Of a stretch of DNA of 64,000 nucleotides, positions 34,219 through 42,872 are shown in pieces. Made by a program: the position numbers and the translations under genes. The notes under the pieces are model-generated. The model searched no databases. It saw only the letters and a list, made by a program, of their open reading frames with translations, and was not told the origin of the DNA. Each line of letters starts with the position of its first letter. Positions within the stretch are counted from its first letter, which is position 1. The DNA lies in IMG/VR virus record IMGVR_UViG_3300025168_000038, positions 1 through 64,000 of that record. One strand, given 5' to 3'. Source of the DNA: a virus.

Positions 34219-36209
34219 AAAATCATTGGGTAATGGATTATGAAACTCTATTTGATTGTTTCACTGCCGTATTTGAAGATTACAAAACTAACAAAACAGA
34301 AGTCTTTGTAATATGCAGGCTAAGAAATGATCTGACAGAGTTTATACAATTTTTACAACAAAATATAGAAAAGAAAGAATGGCATATATCATATAATGGT
34401 TTAGGATTTGATGCTCAGGTTACACACTATATCTTAGACAACCATAAAAGTTGGTGGAATATAGATGGTAATGACGTAGCTTACACTATATATAAATATG
34501 CACAGAGAACAATTGAGAAAAGTAATAATAGAGAGTTCAGTGATTATCCACAATGGAAAATGCAGATAGGTCAGATAGACTTATTTAAGTTACATCATTG
34601 GGATAACCCGGCTAAACGTTCAAGTCTTAAGTGGATACAATATAGTATGGACTGGGAGAATATCCTAGACATGCCTATACATCATACATCTAAGATAGAT
34701 AACCAAGAAGATCTAGACACTATTCTAGAGTATTGCGTTAATGATGTAAGATCTACTAAAGAAATATTTAATAGGTCTACTGATTTAATAAGACTAAGGA
34801 AAGAACTAACTAATACATATGGTATTAATATGTTTAGTGCATCAGAGCCAAGGATTAGTAAAGAAGTATTTGGTTATTTCTTAACACGTATGTTAAATAT
34901 ACCTAAGAGAGATCTTAGAAACATGAAGACTTATCGTGATACTGTAAAAGTAAAAGATATAATATTACCATACATCTCTTTCACATCACCAGAGTTTAAT
35001 ATGTTACTTGATAGGTTTAAATCTATTGAAGTAAAAGGAGATAAACTTAAAGGTAGTTTTAAATATAGTGTAAACTATAAAAATGTTAAGACACACTTTG
35101 GTTTAGGTGGTGTTCATGGTGCTGCTAGCAAAGGAGTATATGAGTCTTCAGATGATATGGTTATAATGTCTTCTGACGTAACAAGTTTTTACCCTAATCT
35201 AGCAATTAAGAATCAATTTGCTCCTGCACATTTTCCAAAGAAAGCATTTTGTGATCAGTATGAGTGGTTCTTTACTGAAAGAAAGAAAATACCTAAAAGC
35301 AACCCTATGAATTATGTATATAAAATTATACTTAACTCAACGTTTGGTCTTAGTAATGATGAAAAGAGTTTCTTTTATGACCCTGAGCTGTGTTTACGTA
35401 TTACAATTAATGGCCAGCTTACTCTAATGATGTTATATGAACAGATTATGGAAAGAATACCTGGTGCTGTTCCTTTGTTACAGAATACAGACGGTGTAGA
35501 GACTTTAATACCAAGAGAATACGTGGATGATTATATGGGTATTTGTAAAGAATGGGAAGAAAAGACAAATCTTAACCTAGAACATGATGAATATCAAAAA
35601 CTAGTATTAGCTGATGTCAACAATTATATAGGTGTGAATAACTTTATAGATGTTGATATTACTAAATGGAGAGAAGTTAAACAAAGTCAACCTCATTACC
35701 TATTTAAGGTAGAGAATGACAAGTTTAGCTTTGCTCCTGTTAAGTTAAAGGGACGTTTTGATTTTCATAATTTACAATTGCATAAGAATAAGTCCAAACT
35801 AGTTATACCAAAAGCTATATATCAATACTTTGTTAATAATATATTGCCTGAAGACTATCTAGATGAAAATAAAAATATTCTAGATTACTGTATAGGAGGT
35901 AAATCAAAAGGTGATTGGGAACAAGTAGCTAGATACATTAAAGATGGTGCATTTGCTGAAGATAAATTACAAAAGATAAATAGATATTTCATCTCTAATG
36001 ATGGAGTAAAGATTATCAAAGTAAATAAAAAAGACAATAGAGAAATACAACTAGAGTCTGGCAGATGGGTTCAAACTATTTTTAACGTATTAAAGGTAGA
36101 GCCTAAGTGGGAAAACTATAATATTAATAAAGCATATTACATGCAAGCAATAGAGACTGAGATCAATAGTATCTTGACAGTCTCAACTAATCAATTAAAA
36201 CTATTTTAA
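34215..36209 (+). CDS. Family-B DNA polymerase
   Basis: 664 residues. The N-terminal 3'-5' exonuclease has DYET (Exo I, residues 6-9), SYNGLGFDAQ (Exo II) and YCVNDVRST (Exo III). The polymerase motifs follow: SSDVTSFYPNL (motif A, near 317), KIILNSTFGLSN (motif B, near 369), and QNTDGVETL (motif C, near 425), where the usual first Asp of DTD is Asn, as in other phage PolB. The short distance between A and B indicates a compact palm and fingers. This is the main replicative polymerase; the SET-domain gene follows after 1 base. Confidence 0.9.
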   Translation: MKNHWVMDYETLFDCFTAVFEDYKTNKTEVFVICRLRNDLTEFIQFLQQNIEKKEWHISYNGLGFDAQVTHYILDNHKSWWNIDGNDVAYTIYKYAQRTIEKSNNREFSDYPQWKMQIGQIDLFKLHHWDNPAKRSSLKWIQYSMDWENILDMPIHHTSKIDNQEDLDTILEYCVNDVRSTKEIFNRSTDLIRLRKELTNTYGINMFSASEPRISKEVFGYFLTRMLNIPKRDLRNMKTYRDTVKVKDIILPYISFTSPEFNMLLDRFKSIEVKGDKLKGSFKYSVNYKNVKTHFGLGGVHGAASKGVYESSDDMVIMSSDVTSFYPNLAIKNQFAPAHFPKKAFCDQYEWFFTERKKIPKSNPMNYVYKIILNSTFGLSNDEKSFFYDPELCLRITINGQLTLMMLYEQIMERIPGAVPLLQNTDGVETLIPREYVDDYMGICKEWEEKTNLNLEHDEYQKLVLADVNNYIGVNNFIDVDITKWREVKQSQPHYLFKVENDKFSFAPVKLKGRFDFHNLQLHKNKSKLVIPKAIYQYFVNNILPEDYLDENKNILDYCIGGKSKGDWEQVARYIKDGAFAEDKLQKINRYFISNDGVKIIKVNKKDNREIQLESGRWVQTIFNVLKVEPKWENYNINKAYYMQAIETEINSILTVSTNQLKLF

Positions 36210-36210
36210 A

Positions 36211-36528
36211 ATGACGTATAGACCATTGCCTGAAGGGACTACTATTAAAGAGTCCCTTCTCCATGGCCTTGGATTATATTCTACTAAATCTATTAGTAAG
36301 GATACAGTCCTAGGCATATCACATATTAGAAATACAAAATATCAAAACAATTATATTAGAACCCCGCTAGGAGGTTTTATAAATCATAGTGACACACCTA
36401 ATCTAAGAAAGATTGGTAGTGCTGAATCAAGAGATATAGAAGCAGGGGTTATGATGATCCAAACAACTAAAGACATCCTCCCCGGGGAAGAGCTAACACT
36501 TAAATATAATCTATATGCAATTGAATGA
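36211..36528 (+). CDS. SET-domain protein, putative lysine methyltransferase
   Basis: 105 residues forming a minimal SET core. HGLGLYST (18-25) matches the G-x-G-L start, GGFINHSDTPNL (54-65) is the NHSxxPN motif that builds the pseudoknot and SAM site, and PGEELTLKYNLY (91-102) is the GEELTxxY end with the catalytic Tyr. Members transfer methyl groups from SAM to protein lysines. The usual pre- and post-SET zinc parts are absent. Target could be a host or phage DNA-binding protein; unknown. Confidence 0.82.
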   Translation: MTYRPLPEGTTIKESLLHGLGLYSTKSISKDTVLGISHIRNTKYQNNYIRTPLGGFINHSDTPNLRKIGSAESRDIEAGVMMIQTTKDILPGEELTLKYNLYAIE

Positions 36529-36742
36529 AGTCAAGAAAGGAACAAAACTAAAATTAATTAAAAGAATGCATTACTTAGGTAAAAAACCTGAGGCAATGAA
36601 TATATTAGATGGAGAGCTTCTAGTATTTGAAGCTAATGATGGCTTATATTCTATTTGTACAGATAGAGAAGGCAACCAATACAACATTCCAGGATGGTCT
36701 AAGGTAGAAATAATTGAAGAACCTTTGGCTGACTCAGAATAA
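36515..36742 (+). CDS. Hypothetical protein
   Basis: 75 residues. VKKGTKLKLIKRMHYLGKKP and YSICTDREGNQYNIPGWSKV look like a small SH3-type beta barrel. It overlaps the SET gene by 14 bases. Function unknown. Confidence 0.6.
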   Translation: MQLNEVKKGTKLKLIKRMHYLGKKPEAMNILDGELLVFEANDGLYSICTDREGNQYNIPGWSKVEIIEEPLADSE

Positions 36743-36775
36743 TTTATTATATTTACACTTTAAAAGTTTATAATT

Positions 36776-37630
36776 ATGGGGTATACAAAACCTAAAGAAA
36801 CAACAAGATGGCATTTAGAAAATGCACCCTTACCTAACCATGGTGAGTCATATACAGTAATATCACATGGAGAAGTGATAGAAAACACATATAAATTATT
36901 ATCAGATAGTGGATTTATGGTCTCTAGAGAGATGTATAGATCCAGTAAGAATGCTAACATAGCTCAAGGAGTATATCATATATACCCAACTAATCCAACA
37001 GATGGAGACATTATAATGGAAAAGGAACTTGGAATGATGTTTGCTTGGACTAATTCATATGATAAAACAAAAAGCTTTGCTTCAGCAATTGGGGCCTACG
37101 TTGCAGTTTGTAACAACGGTATGATAGCCGGAGACATGATGAACTATAAAAGAAAACATAGATGGTCTGCCTCACATGATATACATGTTCACATGAGTGA
37201 TCAGATGAAGTCAGCAGAGAAGTACTATAAAAGACTGATAAAAGATAAAGAGGCACTAAAGAATGTTATAGTTACACATAAAGAAGCAGCTGAACTAGCT
37301 GGCCGTTTATTTATTGAAGAGGAGTTGCTTGATTCACAACAGTTATCTTGTGTTAAACAAGAACTAATCAAGCCTTCTTATAACTATTCAGTAGGTGCAG
37401 AGTCAGGATGGGCCTTTTATAATCATATAACACATGCATTAAAGAAAGCACATCCACGGGACTGGGTCAATGATCAGCAGAACTTTCATGACTTTATAAC
37501 TGTTGAGTTATTAGGATCACCTGCATCTAAACCTATGTTTGAAAAGCCTGCAGAGTATGTAGACATGGGTCAACTTAGTATTGATGTGGATTTAGTAGAG
37601 CAAGATAAATTTACATTTGATATATTATAG
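36776..37630 (+). CDS. DUF932-like protein
   Basis: 284 residues. The pattern WTNSYDKTKSFASAIGAYVA followed by VCNNGMIAGD and a RKHRWSASHD-type element matches DUF932, a family common in phages and plasmids and thought to be linked to DNA metabolism, with no proven reaction. It starts after a 33-base gap and stands before the end of the operon. Family call good; role unknown. Confidence 0.78.
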   Translation: MGYTKPKETTRWHLENAPLPNHGESYTVISHGEVIENTYKLLSDSGFMVSREMYRSSKNANIAQGVYHIYPTNPTDGDIIMEKELGMMFAWTNSYDKTKSFASAIGAYVAVCNNGMIAGDMMNYKRKHRWSASHDIHVHMSDQMKSAEKYYKRLIKDKEALKNVIVTHKEAAELAGRLFIEEELLDSQQLSCVKQELIKPSYNYSVGAESGWAFYNHITHALKKAHPRDWVNDQQNFHDFITVELLGSPASKPMFEKPAEYVDMGQLSIDVDLVEQDKFTFDIL

Positions 37631-37633
37631 AGT

Positions 37634-37711
37634 ATGCTAGAGGATATGCTATTATTTTTTTTATTTCTATTCCTCTTATGGTTTGCTTTAACAGATCAAA
37701 TGGACAAATAG
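37634..37711 (+). CDS. Tiny membrane peptide
   Basis: 25 residues, almost all hydrophobic (MLEDMLLFFLFLFLLWFALT), then DQMDK. It lies 3 bases after the DUF932 stop. A single transmembrane helix of this type could be a small envelope regulator, but the frame is short and may be chance. Confidence 0.35.
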   Translation: MLEDMLLFFLFLFLLWFALTDQMDK

Positions 37712-37762
37712 GGAGAAACCAACTGGGGTCTGAGTTTTTGCATTCTTAGGCCCCGCCCTCCC
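37711..37762 (+). terminator. GC-rich two-stem structure
   Basis: GGGAG (37711-37715) pairs with CTCCC (37758-37762); inside, GGGGTCTGAG (37725-37734) pairs with CTTAGGCCCC (37745-37754) with two G-U pairs around a T-rich loop. No T-run follows, so terminator or processing-site function is uncertain. The base composition is unusually rich in G and C for this genome. Confidence 0.5.
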
Positions 37763-37792
37763 AATATAATACCTGTAAAGATTTAGTAACAC

Positions 37793-37984
37793 ATGAAAAA
37801 ATTTATTGAGTTTGCACTAATTTGGTACAGTCAACAGATGGCCATACCATTTTGGATCGTTGGTCATATACATTTAAGCGTAAACATATATCAAGACATA
37901 CATGAAATACTAGCTAGCATGGGGTTAAATCTAATCGTACTAGTTGGGTTTATAATAGACTATAAAAAAAATAAAGACAAATGA
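37793..37984 (+). CDS. Small membrane protein
   Basis: 63 residues with two hydrophobic segments (about 5-27 and 38-56, MGLNLIVLVGFIIDY) and a basic end. It overlaps the next gene by 4 bases. Possibly an envelope-modifying or lysis-related protein; no family recognised. Confidence 0.6.
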   Translation: MKKFIEFALIWYSQQMAIPFWIVGHIHLSVNIYQDIHEILASMGLNLIVLVGFIIDYKKNKDK

Positions 37985-38283
37985 ATTCAAAAGAAAGAAA
38001 AGAGAGACCAGTCTATACTGGAGTATTAAAATATTTTCCTGATGCTATCCTGGAAGTAGCAAGGGTATCGTTAGCTGGGAACAAACAACATCATCCTGAT
38101 CAACCATTACACTGGGATCGTACAAAGTCTAATGATGACCTAGATGCTTTATCTAGACATCTTATAGATGCTGGTAAAATAGATAATGATGGTATACGTC
38201 ACTCTGCTAAAGTAGCGTGGAGGGCCTTGGCTAACTTACAGAAAGAAATAGAAAAAGCTTATATAATTAAAAATGACTTATGA
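37981..38283 (+). CDS. dATP/dGTP diphosphohydrolase family protein (DUF5664-like)
   Basis: 100 residues. RPVYTGVLKYFPDAILEVAR, GNKQHHPDQPLHWDRTKS, RHLIDAGKIDNDGIRHSAKV, and AWRALANLQKEIEKA match a helical MazG-like family known as DUF5664, associated with dATP/dGTP hydrolysis. The conserved His, Asp and Arg positions fit metal and nucleotide binding. It would adjust deoxynucleotide pools, complementing RNR. It overlaps neighbours by 4 bases on both sides. Confidence 0.75.
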   Translation: MNSKERKERPVYTGVLKYFPDAILEVARVSLAGNKQHHPDQPLHWDRTKSNDDLDALSRHLIDAGKIDNDGIRHSAKVAWRALANLQKEIEKAYIIKNDL

Positions 38284-38462
38284 TATACTGGGATATATAC
38301 TATATACCGTGGGATAAACTTTTATTAAAAGATCCTGCTCGTTATACTGAATGGATGATAATAATGGCAGATGATAAAGGAAGTGCTAAAGAGGCAGGAA
38401 GACAAGAAGGTATGGTAACTAAGGTAACTCATCTTAATAAAAATAGAGATACAAGATTTTAA
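38280..38462 (+). CDS. Small hypothetical protein, last gene of early operon
   Basis: 60 residues. The first 20 are aromatic and hydrophobic (MIYWDIYYIPWDKLLLKDPA), the rest polar. It ends 15 bases before a three-stem terminator shared with the convergent minus-strand operon. No family recognised. Confidence 0.55.
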   Translation: MIYWDIYYIPWDKLLLKDPARYTEWMIIMADDKGSAKEAGRQEGMVTKVTHLNKNRDTRF

Positions 38463-38476
38463 ATATGATAAGGGAT

Positions 38477-38549
38477 AAGAAGGAGTGGGAATAATCCCAT
38501 AATTTTACAGGCGTAAGATGCCTTAATATTAAATGTTTTACTCCTTTTT
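38477..38549. terminator. Three-stem bidirectional terminator between convergent operons
   Basis: AAGAAGGAGT (38477-38486) pairs with ACTCCTTTTT (38540-38549), 10 pairs with one G-U, enclosing GGGA/TCCC (38487-38490, 38495-38498) and AGGC/GCCT (38509-38512, 38520-38523). It lies exactly between the plus operon stop at 38462 and the minus operon stop at 38548, so it likely terminates both transcripts. Confidence 0.7.
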
Positions 38550-38724
38550 ATTTCTTATTATATCCTTCTTTAATAATTGTATTCATAGTACCTAGTACTG
38601 TAGAATCAGGATTAGGTCTAAAACCACCTTTACCTCCACCTTCTGAATACTTTACAACAGAACCAGATTCTCTTTTTATACCTGGTTCTACATTACCTAA
38701 TACTTTATTTGTTTTATTGCTCAT
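38548..38724 (-). CDS. Small Gly-rich protein
   Basis: 58 residues from the ATG at 38724 to TAA at 38548. Basic, Gly-rich middle (VKYSEGGGKGGFRPNPDSTV). It lies 7 bases after the structural gene at 38732 in the same direction and ends at the convergent terminator. Likely the last gene of the fibre operon; unknown role. Confidence 0.6.
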   Translation of the reverse strand: MSNKTNKVLGNVEPGIKRESGSVVKYSEGGGKGGFRPNPDSTVLGTMNTIIKEGYNKK

Positions 38725-38731
38725 AATTTAT

Positions 38732-39151
38732 TTATTTCCAGAATATACCACCTACAACATCACCTGCTCCTACTGCATTAGTATTACCATTGGCAGATCC
38801 TGATGTTAAATTCATACCTATTCCTAATTTAAATGCAATACCAATTGGTAAGGATACATCTAAATAACTATCTGCTGCTACACAAAAGATTGCTGCAGGT
38901 ATATCTGCATTGACTGGTGCACTAGCTTTATCAAATAATCTTACAAATACATCAGAGCTGGTATTGTTATGTAAGCTTATAGAATACACACTACCTCCCC
39001 CTTTTTTTATAAAATCTAAATTAGTTGATGCTGTTGAAATTATTTTATGAACTTCTAGTCCTCCAAATCCATATTGGTTTGGAACTGACATGCTTTTTGG
39101 ATAGTCTGAGTTTAGACTAGATGATTCTGATGTGTTAAATTGTACTCCCAT
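38732..39151 (-). CDS. Virion-associated beta-sandwich protein
   Basis: 139 residues. YSISLHNNTSSDVFVRLFDK and a C-terminal GIAFKLGIGMNLTSGSANG stretch match a beta-sandwich seen in phage head-decoration or fibre-tip proteins. No signal peptide. It directly follows the large adhesin gene (20-base gap), so it may be a fibre partner. The call rests on pattern and context. Confidence 0.6.
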   Translation of the reverse strand: MGVQFNTSESSSLNSDYPKSMSVPNQYGFGGLEVHKIISTASTNLDFIKKGGGSVYSISLHNNTSSDVFVRLFDKASAPVNADIPAAIFCVAADSYLDVSLPIGIAFKLGIGMNLTSGSANGNTNAVGAGDVVGGIFWK

Positions 39152-39170
39152 TTTATTTTATTTTTAATTG

Positions 39171-42100
39171 TTATATGCTAAATCCTATGGCTATTAGCTC
39201 TTGTCTTACAAGATTGTAGTAATATACACTACCATTAGATGGCTGATTTGATACACTACCAACATAAGTTATTCTTTTTGGTGCTGTACTTGAAAAACTT
39301 TGTAAACTTTGTGTATTTACAGTATATGCTAATGCTTCTGGGTTGTAACTAGTATTATAACCTAAAGCATTACGTCCTCCTGTTTCAGCAAAACCACCTG
39401 GACCCATTATTTCTTCCAAGTCATTGTTGGCATTAGTTAGTACCCTAAAGGCTATACCTCTATATATTGAATTGTTACCAGCTACTCCTTCTAGTGCATT
39501 AATAAATCCTCTTGTTGCGGATACATCTGCTACTAATACTGTATTTACTGAACCTCCAGGCATTCCTCTATCATTCCAAGTATCAGCACCAACTTCAGTA
39601 GGACCAGCCTTGTAAGTATTGGTTTGTGGGGGAGGTCCAGTGTTAGTGCCTGATTCATCAGCCCATGCCATTACAACAATGCTTTCTGCATCTGGAAAAT
39701 ATCCTGTTGAACCTATTGTTGCTACTTGGAAACCACCTTGTGCTTGGAAACCTAAATAACCAATCGGTCTTTCTTGAGGATTGTGGTACCAATATAAATG
39801 ACTATCATACATATCTTGTCCATTAGTTGCTGAATTTGTATTACCACTAGCAAATGTACCACCTGTTGCATAGTAATCTTGAAGTAAGTTTCTAAAGTTA
39901 TTAGAACCATTGTAGGCTGTTTCCTTTTGATCTTGAGTTAAAGTAAATGTTAGAACATCATTAGCAGTTGCAAAATGATTTGCACTTAACTCTAAGTCAA
40001 GCGTTGCATTACTAGGGGTGCCTCCACCACCTGAAACTACTGTAGTACCTGCAGTAATTCCATTACCTGAAACTTCCATACCATCTATAATACATAAAAA
40101 AGAATCATCTACTAATCCTAATGGATCATTAACTCTTCCTGCTTGATTTCCACTAGCCAGTCTTAGAGTTTTAGAACCAGTAAAACCCCCATTAGATTTA
40201 CTTGTTACTACAGGTACACTACTCATTTGTGCTGTCTCTTGAATTGTGGTAATCATAGATCCTGAAGTATCACTACAGAATACAAAGTATGAATCTTTTG
40301 TTACTGTTAATCCACCAATAGTAAATGATTGTGAACCTAAATTAGGATCTGGATCTCTAACTTCCATTATAACTTCAAAGTTACCACCAGCAATTGGATA
40401 AGTTCCTGCTAAAGTTCCTGTACAGTTATTAGTTGGATCAGGAGTAAAAGTTAACCAACTAGGACTTGGTTGTCCAGAAGGTAAAGGCCATATTTGTACA
40501 GCCCCAGTACTATTTGCATTTACTGTAATTACATAAGTTAAGAGATTACATGGATGATCTGCATCAGATGTAGTCCAGGTATATGTCCAAGCATCTCCGC
40601 CTGTTAAGTTAGGATATGTGTTTGCATCTACTGGATCTTGGGAAGTCCATATTGGAGGTTCAGCTACTGGTGTAATATTTAAGACAATTGTACCTGGAGC
40701 ACTATCACAGTAACCATCATTATAAGTATATGTAAATGTTGTACTTCCATTAAAGTTTGTAGTAGGTGTAAATACAAATGCACCCGTACTTGAATTAAAA
40801 ACTAATGTTCCTGCTGCAGGATTAGCTAATGCACTTGCTGTATATACCCCTGTATACCCTCCATAACCATCATCTACTGCAGTAACAGTTTGAGATATAG
40901 GATTGTCTTCAAGCGCAGTATAGGTTGCATTACTAACAGTTGGACATGTGTTTAAAGAAAATAATTTACAACAAGACTCCCAGTATAACACATATTTATA
41001 TGCAAAACCTCCTCCAGGGATCTCGTAGTTATGATATTTGAATTTAAGTGACTCACCATATTTAAGTGTTGATGTAGGATAACCGTTATCAAATCCTGCT
41101 GCCCAGCTTATTTTACTATTATATAGATTACCAACAGTACCCCACCCAATAGGAAATCTTAGTACATCATCTGCTAGAAATGTTCCTTGCTTTACATTTT
41201 CTGCTATAACAACTCCTGTCTGACCATCAGTTAATGTAGTCATACCTTTAATTGATCTATACGGTACTGTAGTATCATCTAGTGATATGTATGCATTTAA
41301 AAATGTCTGATTCCAATCTGCTGTAGTACTCATTGTAAGAGTATCAAATCCTACAGGAGGAACAATTGTAGCAACATTTCTAAATTTAACTTCATTAGCA
41401 GAACTCGCATCTCTTACTAATACTTCTGTAAGTGTGTCATCTTGTGTTACAGTATCTAGATATAGTTCTTTTGTTTGTTGTAGACTACCATCATTAGTAA
41501 GTTTTTGATTAGTAAAATTAGGATCAGCCACTGGATAATTTGCAGGAGGTTGAACCATACCACTTTGTATTAATAGTGAACTCTGTAAATTTAATCCATC
41601 AGGAGACCATAAAGGTACTCTTCTAAGTGTGCTAGTTCCTGTAAGACCAATACTATTTGCAAATCTAAATTTAACTTGACCTGTACTTGTATCTAGTACA
41701 AGAACCTTTTCTTGTGTAGCATCTTGAGGTACATCTAGTAATTTCATTGTACCTGTATTTATCCACTTACCAGAATTTGTAATTGTTTGAGTAGCAAAAC
41801 TTGGATCTACAATTGGAAGATTATTATCTTGAACTAATAGAGAATCTATTAACGTATTAGTAGTATTAAATGCAGATAATCTGAATGGAGTTCCACTACC
41901 ATTAATTCCTGGATTGGGAGCCCAGCTAGGGAAACCATTTGGTCCTCCAGATGTTAAAACATCATTATTATTACCTGTCCCAAGTGCTCCAGAAGTGAAA
42001 GATCCAACTGCTGGAACAATAGTACCAGAAGGTGGCTGAGGGTTTTTATATCCTATAATTAATTCACCAAATTGTAAATCTGGTATTGCCTGATCTCCCC

Positions 42101-42842
42101 ATAAAACTCTTCCGTCTGATACACCTGCGTTGTTTGGATCTTCTCTTGCTATAAGTACTTGACCTATATTTGGTAATCCCGTACCACCACCTGATGAAGC
42201 AGCATCAAACACAGGACCACTTAAAATAAGTTTGTTATTAACTCTAGTACTAGTAGGTGGTGAGCTAGCACCAGTAGTAATACTTCCAAAACTAGTATTT
42301 ACAAATCCATTAACTAAAAAGTTGTTGCCGTTAGTAAAAGTAAAACTATCATTTGTTTTTAATTCACCATCTTTATCTGCAAAAACCACTTGACCACGGA
42401 AATTTGGGAAAGGATTGTTTGGTTGTAACTTAGGAATAAAAACTCTATCATAAACAGTGAGTGAAGCAGGTTTAAATGATGTGCCAACATATATCATTGG
42501 ATCTCCAACACCTATTTCCTGACTCATTATAGAATTCTTTATTGTATCCCAATTACATTGTCCTGATGGGACAGTATATACAGGAATTATACCAGGTTCT
42601 CCAGAATATTTTTCAGTGCTTGTAAATCTACCAAGACCCATGGGTCCTGTTTGACTACATAACCAACTACCAGCACTAATTGATAAAGCCTGACCTTGAG
42701 GAGCAAAACCTCCTGCTGAAGTTTTTGCTCTAGACAAAGCACCTTTTCTTACAAACTGAAAATAATCATCAGTTGGATTTAAAGATGTCTTAACAAAATT
42801 TCTTTTTAATAGTCCTAGTACTTCCTGTACAAATATGCTCAT
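39171..42842 (-). CDS. Large fibre/adhesin with cadherin-like and VWA domains
   Basis: 1223 residues. The N terminus MSIFVQEVLGLLKRNFVKTS resembles those of the two other fibre genes, suggesting a shared virion-attachment domain. A Gly/Ser/Thr-rich stalk follows. At about 630-730 a cadherin/Ig-like domain is visible (ALEDNPISQTV, VFTPTTNFNGSTTFTYTYND). At about 857 a VWA-like domain begins with VFCSDTSGSM, a MIDAS-type metal site. The C-terminal 250 residues have mixed strands. Such proteins bind host surface sugars or proteins at adsorption; the MIDAS would give metal-dependent adhesion. Confidence 0.8.
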   Translation of the reverse strand: MSIFVQEVLGLLKRNFVKTSLNPTDDYFQFVRKGALSRAKTSAGGFAPQGQALSISAGSWLCSQTGPMGLGRFTSTEKYSGEPGIIPVYTVPSGQCNWDTIKNSIMSQEIGVGDPMIYVGTSFKPASLTVYDRVFIPKLQPNNPFPNFRGQVVFADKDGELKTNDSFTFTNGNNFLVNGFVNTSFGSITTGASSPPTSTRVNNKLILSGPVFDAASSGGGTGLPNIGQVLIAREDPNNAGVSDGRVLWGDQAIPDLQFGELIIGYKNPQPPSGTIVPAVGSFTSGALGTGNNNDVLTSGGPNGFPSWAPNPGINGSGTPFRLSAFNTTNTLIDSLLVQDNNLPIVDPSFATQTITNSGKWINTGTMKLLDVPQDATQEKVLVLDTSTGQVKFRFANSIGLTGTSTLRRVPLWSPDGLNLQSSLLIQSGMVQPPANYPVADPNFTNQKLTNDGSLQQTKELYLDTVTQDDTLTEVLVRDASSANEVKFRNVATIVPPVGFDTLTMSTTADWNQTFLNAYISLDDTTVPYRSIKGMTTLTDGQTGVVIAENVKQGTFLADDVLRFPIGWGTVGNLYNSKISWAAGFDNGYPTSTLKYGESLKFKYHNYEIPGGGFAYKYVLYWESCCKLFSLNTCPTVSNATYTALEDNPISQTVTAVDDGYGGYTGVYTASALANPAAGTLVFNSSTGAFVFTPTTNFNGSTTFTYTYNDGYCDSAPGTIVLNITPVAEPPIWTSQDPVDANTYPNLTGGDAWTYTWTTSDADHPCNLLTYVITVNANSTGAVQIWPLPSGQPSPSWLTFTPDPTNNCTGTLAGTYPIAGGNFEVIMEVRDPDPNLGSQSFTIGGLTVTKDSYFVFCSDTSGSMITTIQETAQMSSVPVVTSKSNGGFTGSKTLRLASGNQAGRVNDPLGLVDDSFLCIIDGMEVSGNGITAGTTVVSGGGGTPSNATLDLELSANHFATANDVLTFTLTQDQKETAYNGSNNFRNLLQDYYATGGTFASGNTNSATNGQDMYDSHLYWYHNPQERPIGYLGFQAQGGFQVATIGSTGYFPDAESIVVMAWADESGTNTGPPPQTNTYKAGPTEVGADTWNDRGMPGGSVNTVLVADVSATRGFINALEGVAGNNSIYRGIAFRVLTNANNDLEEIMGPGGFAETGGRNALGYNTSYNPEALAYTVNTQSLQSFSSTAPKRITYVGSVSNQPSNGSVYYYNLVRQELIAIGFSI

Positions 42843-42872
42843 AATATGTGTTTTTTACAAATATATTAAATT

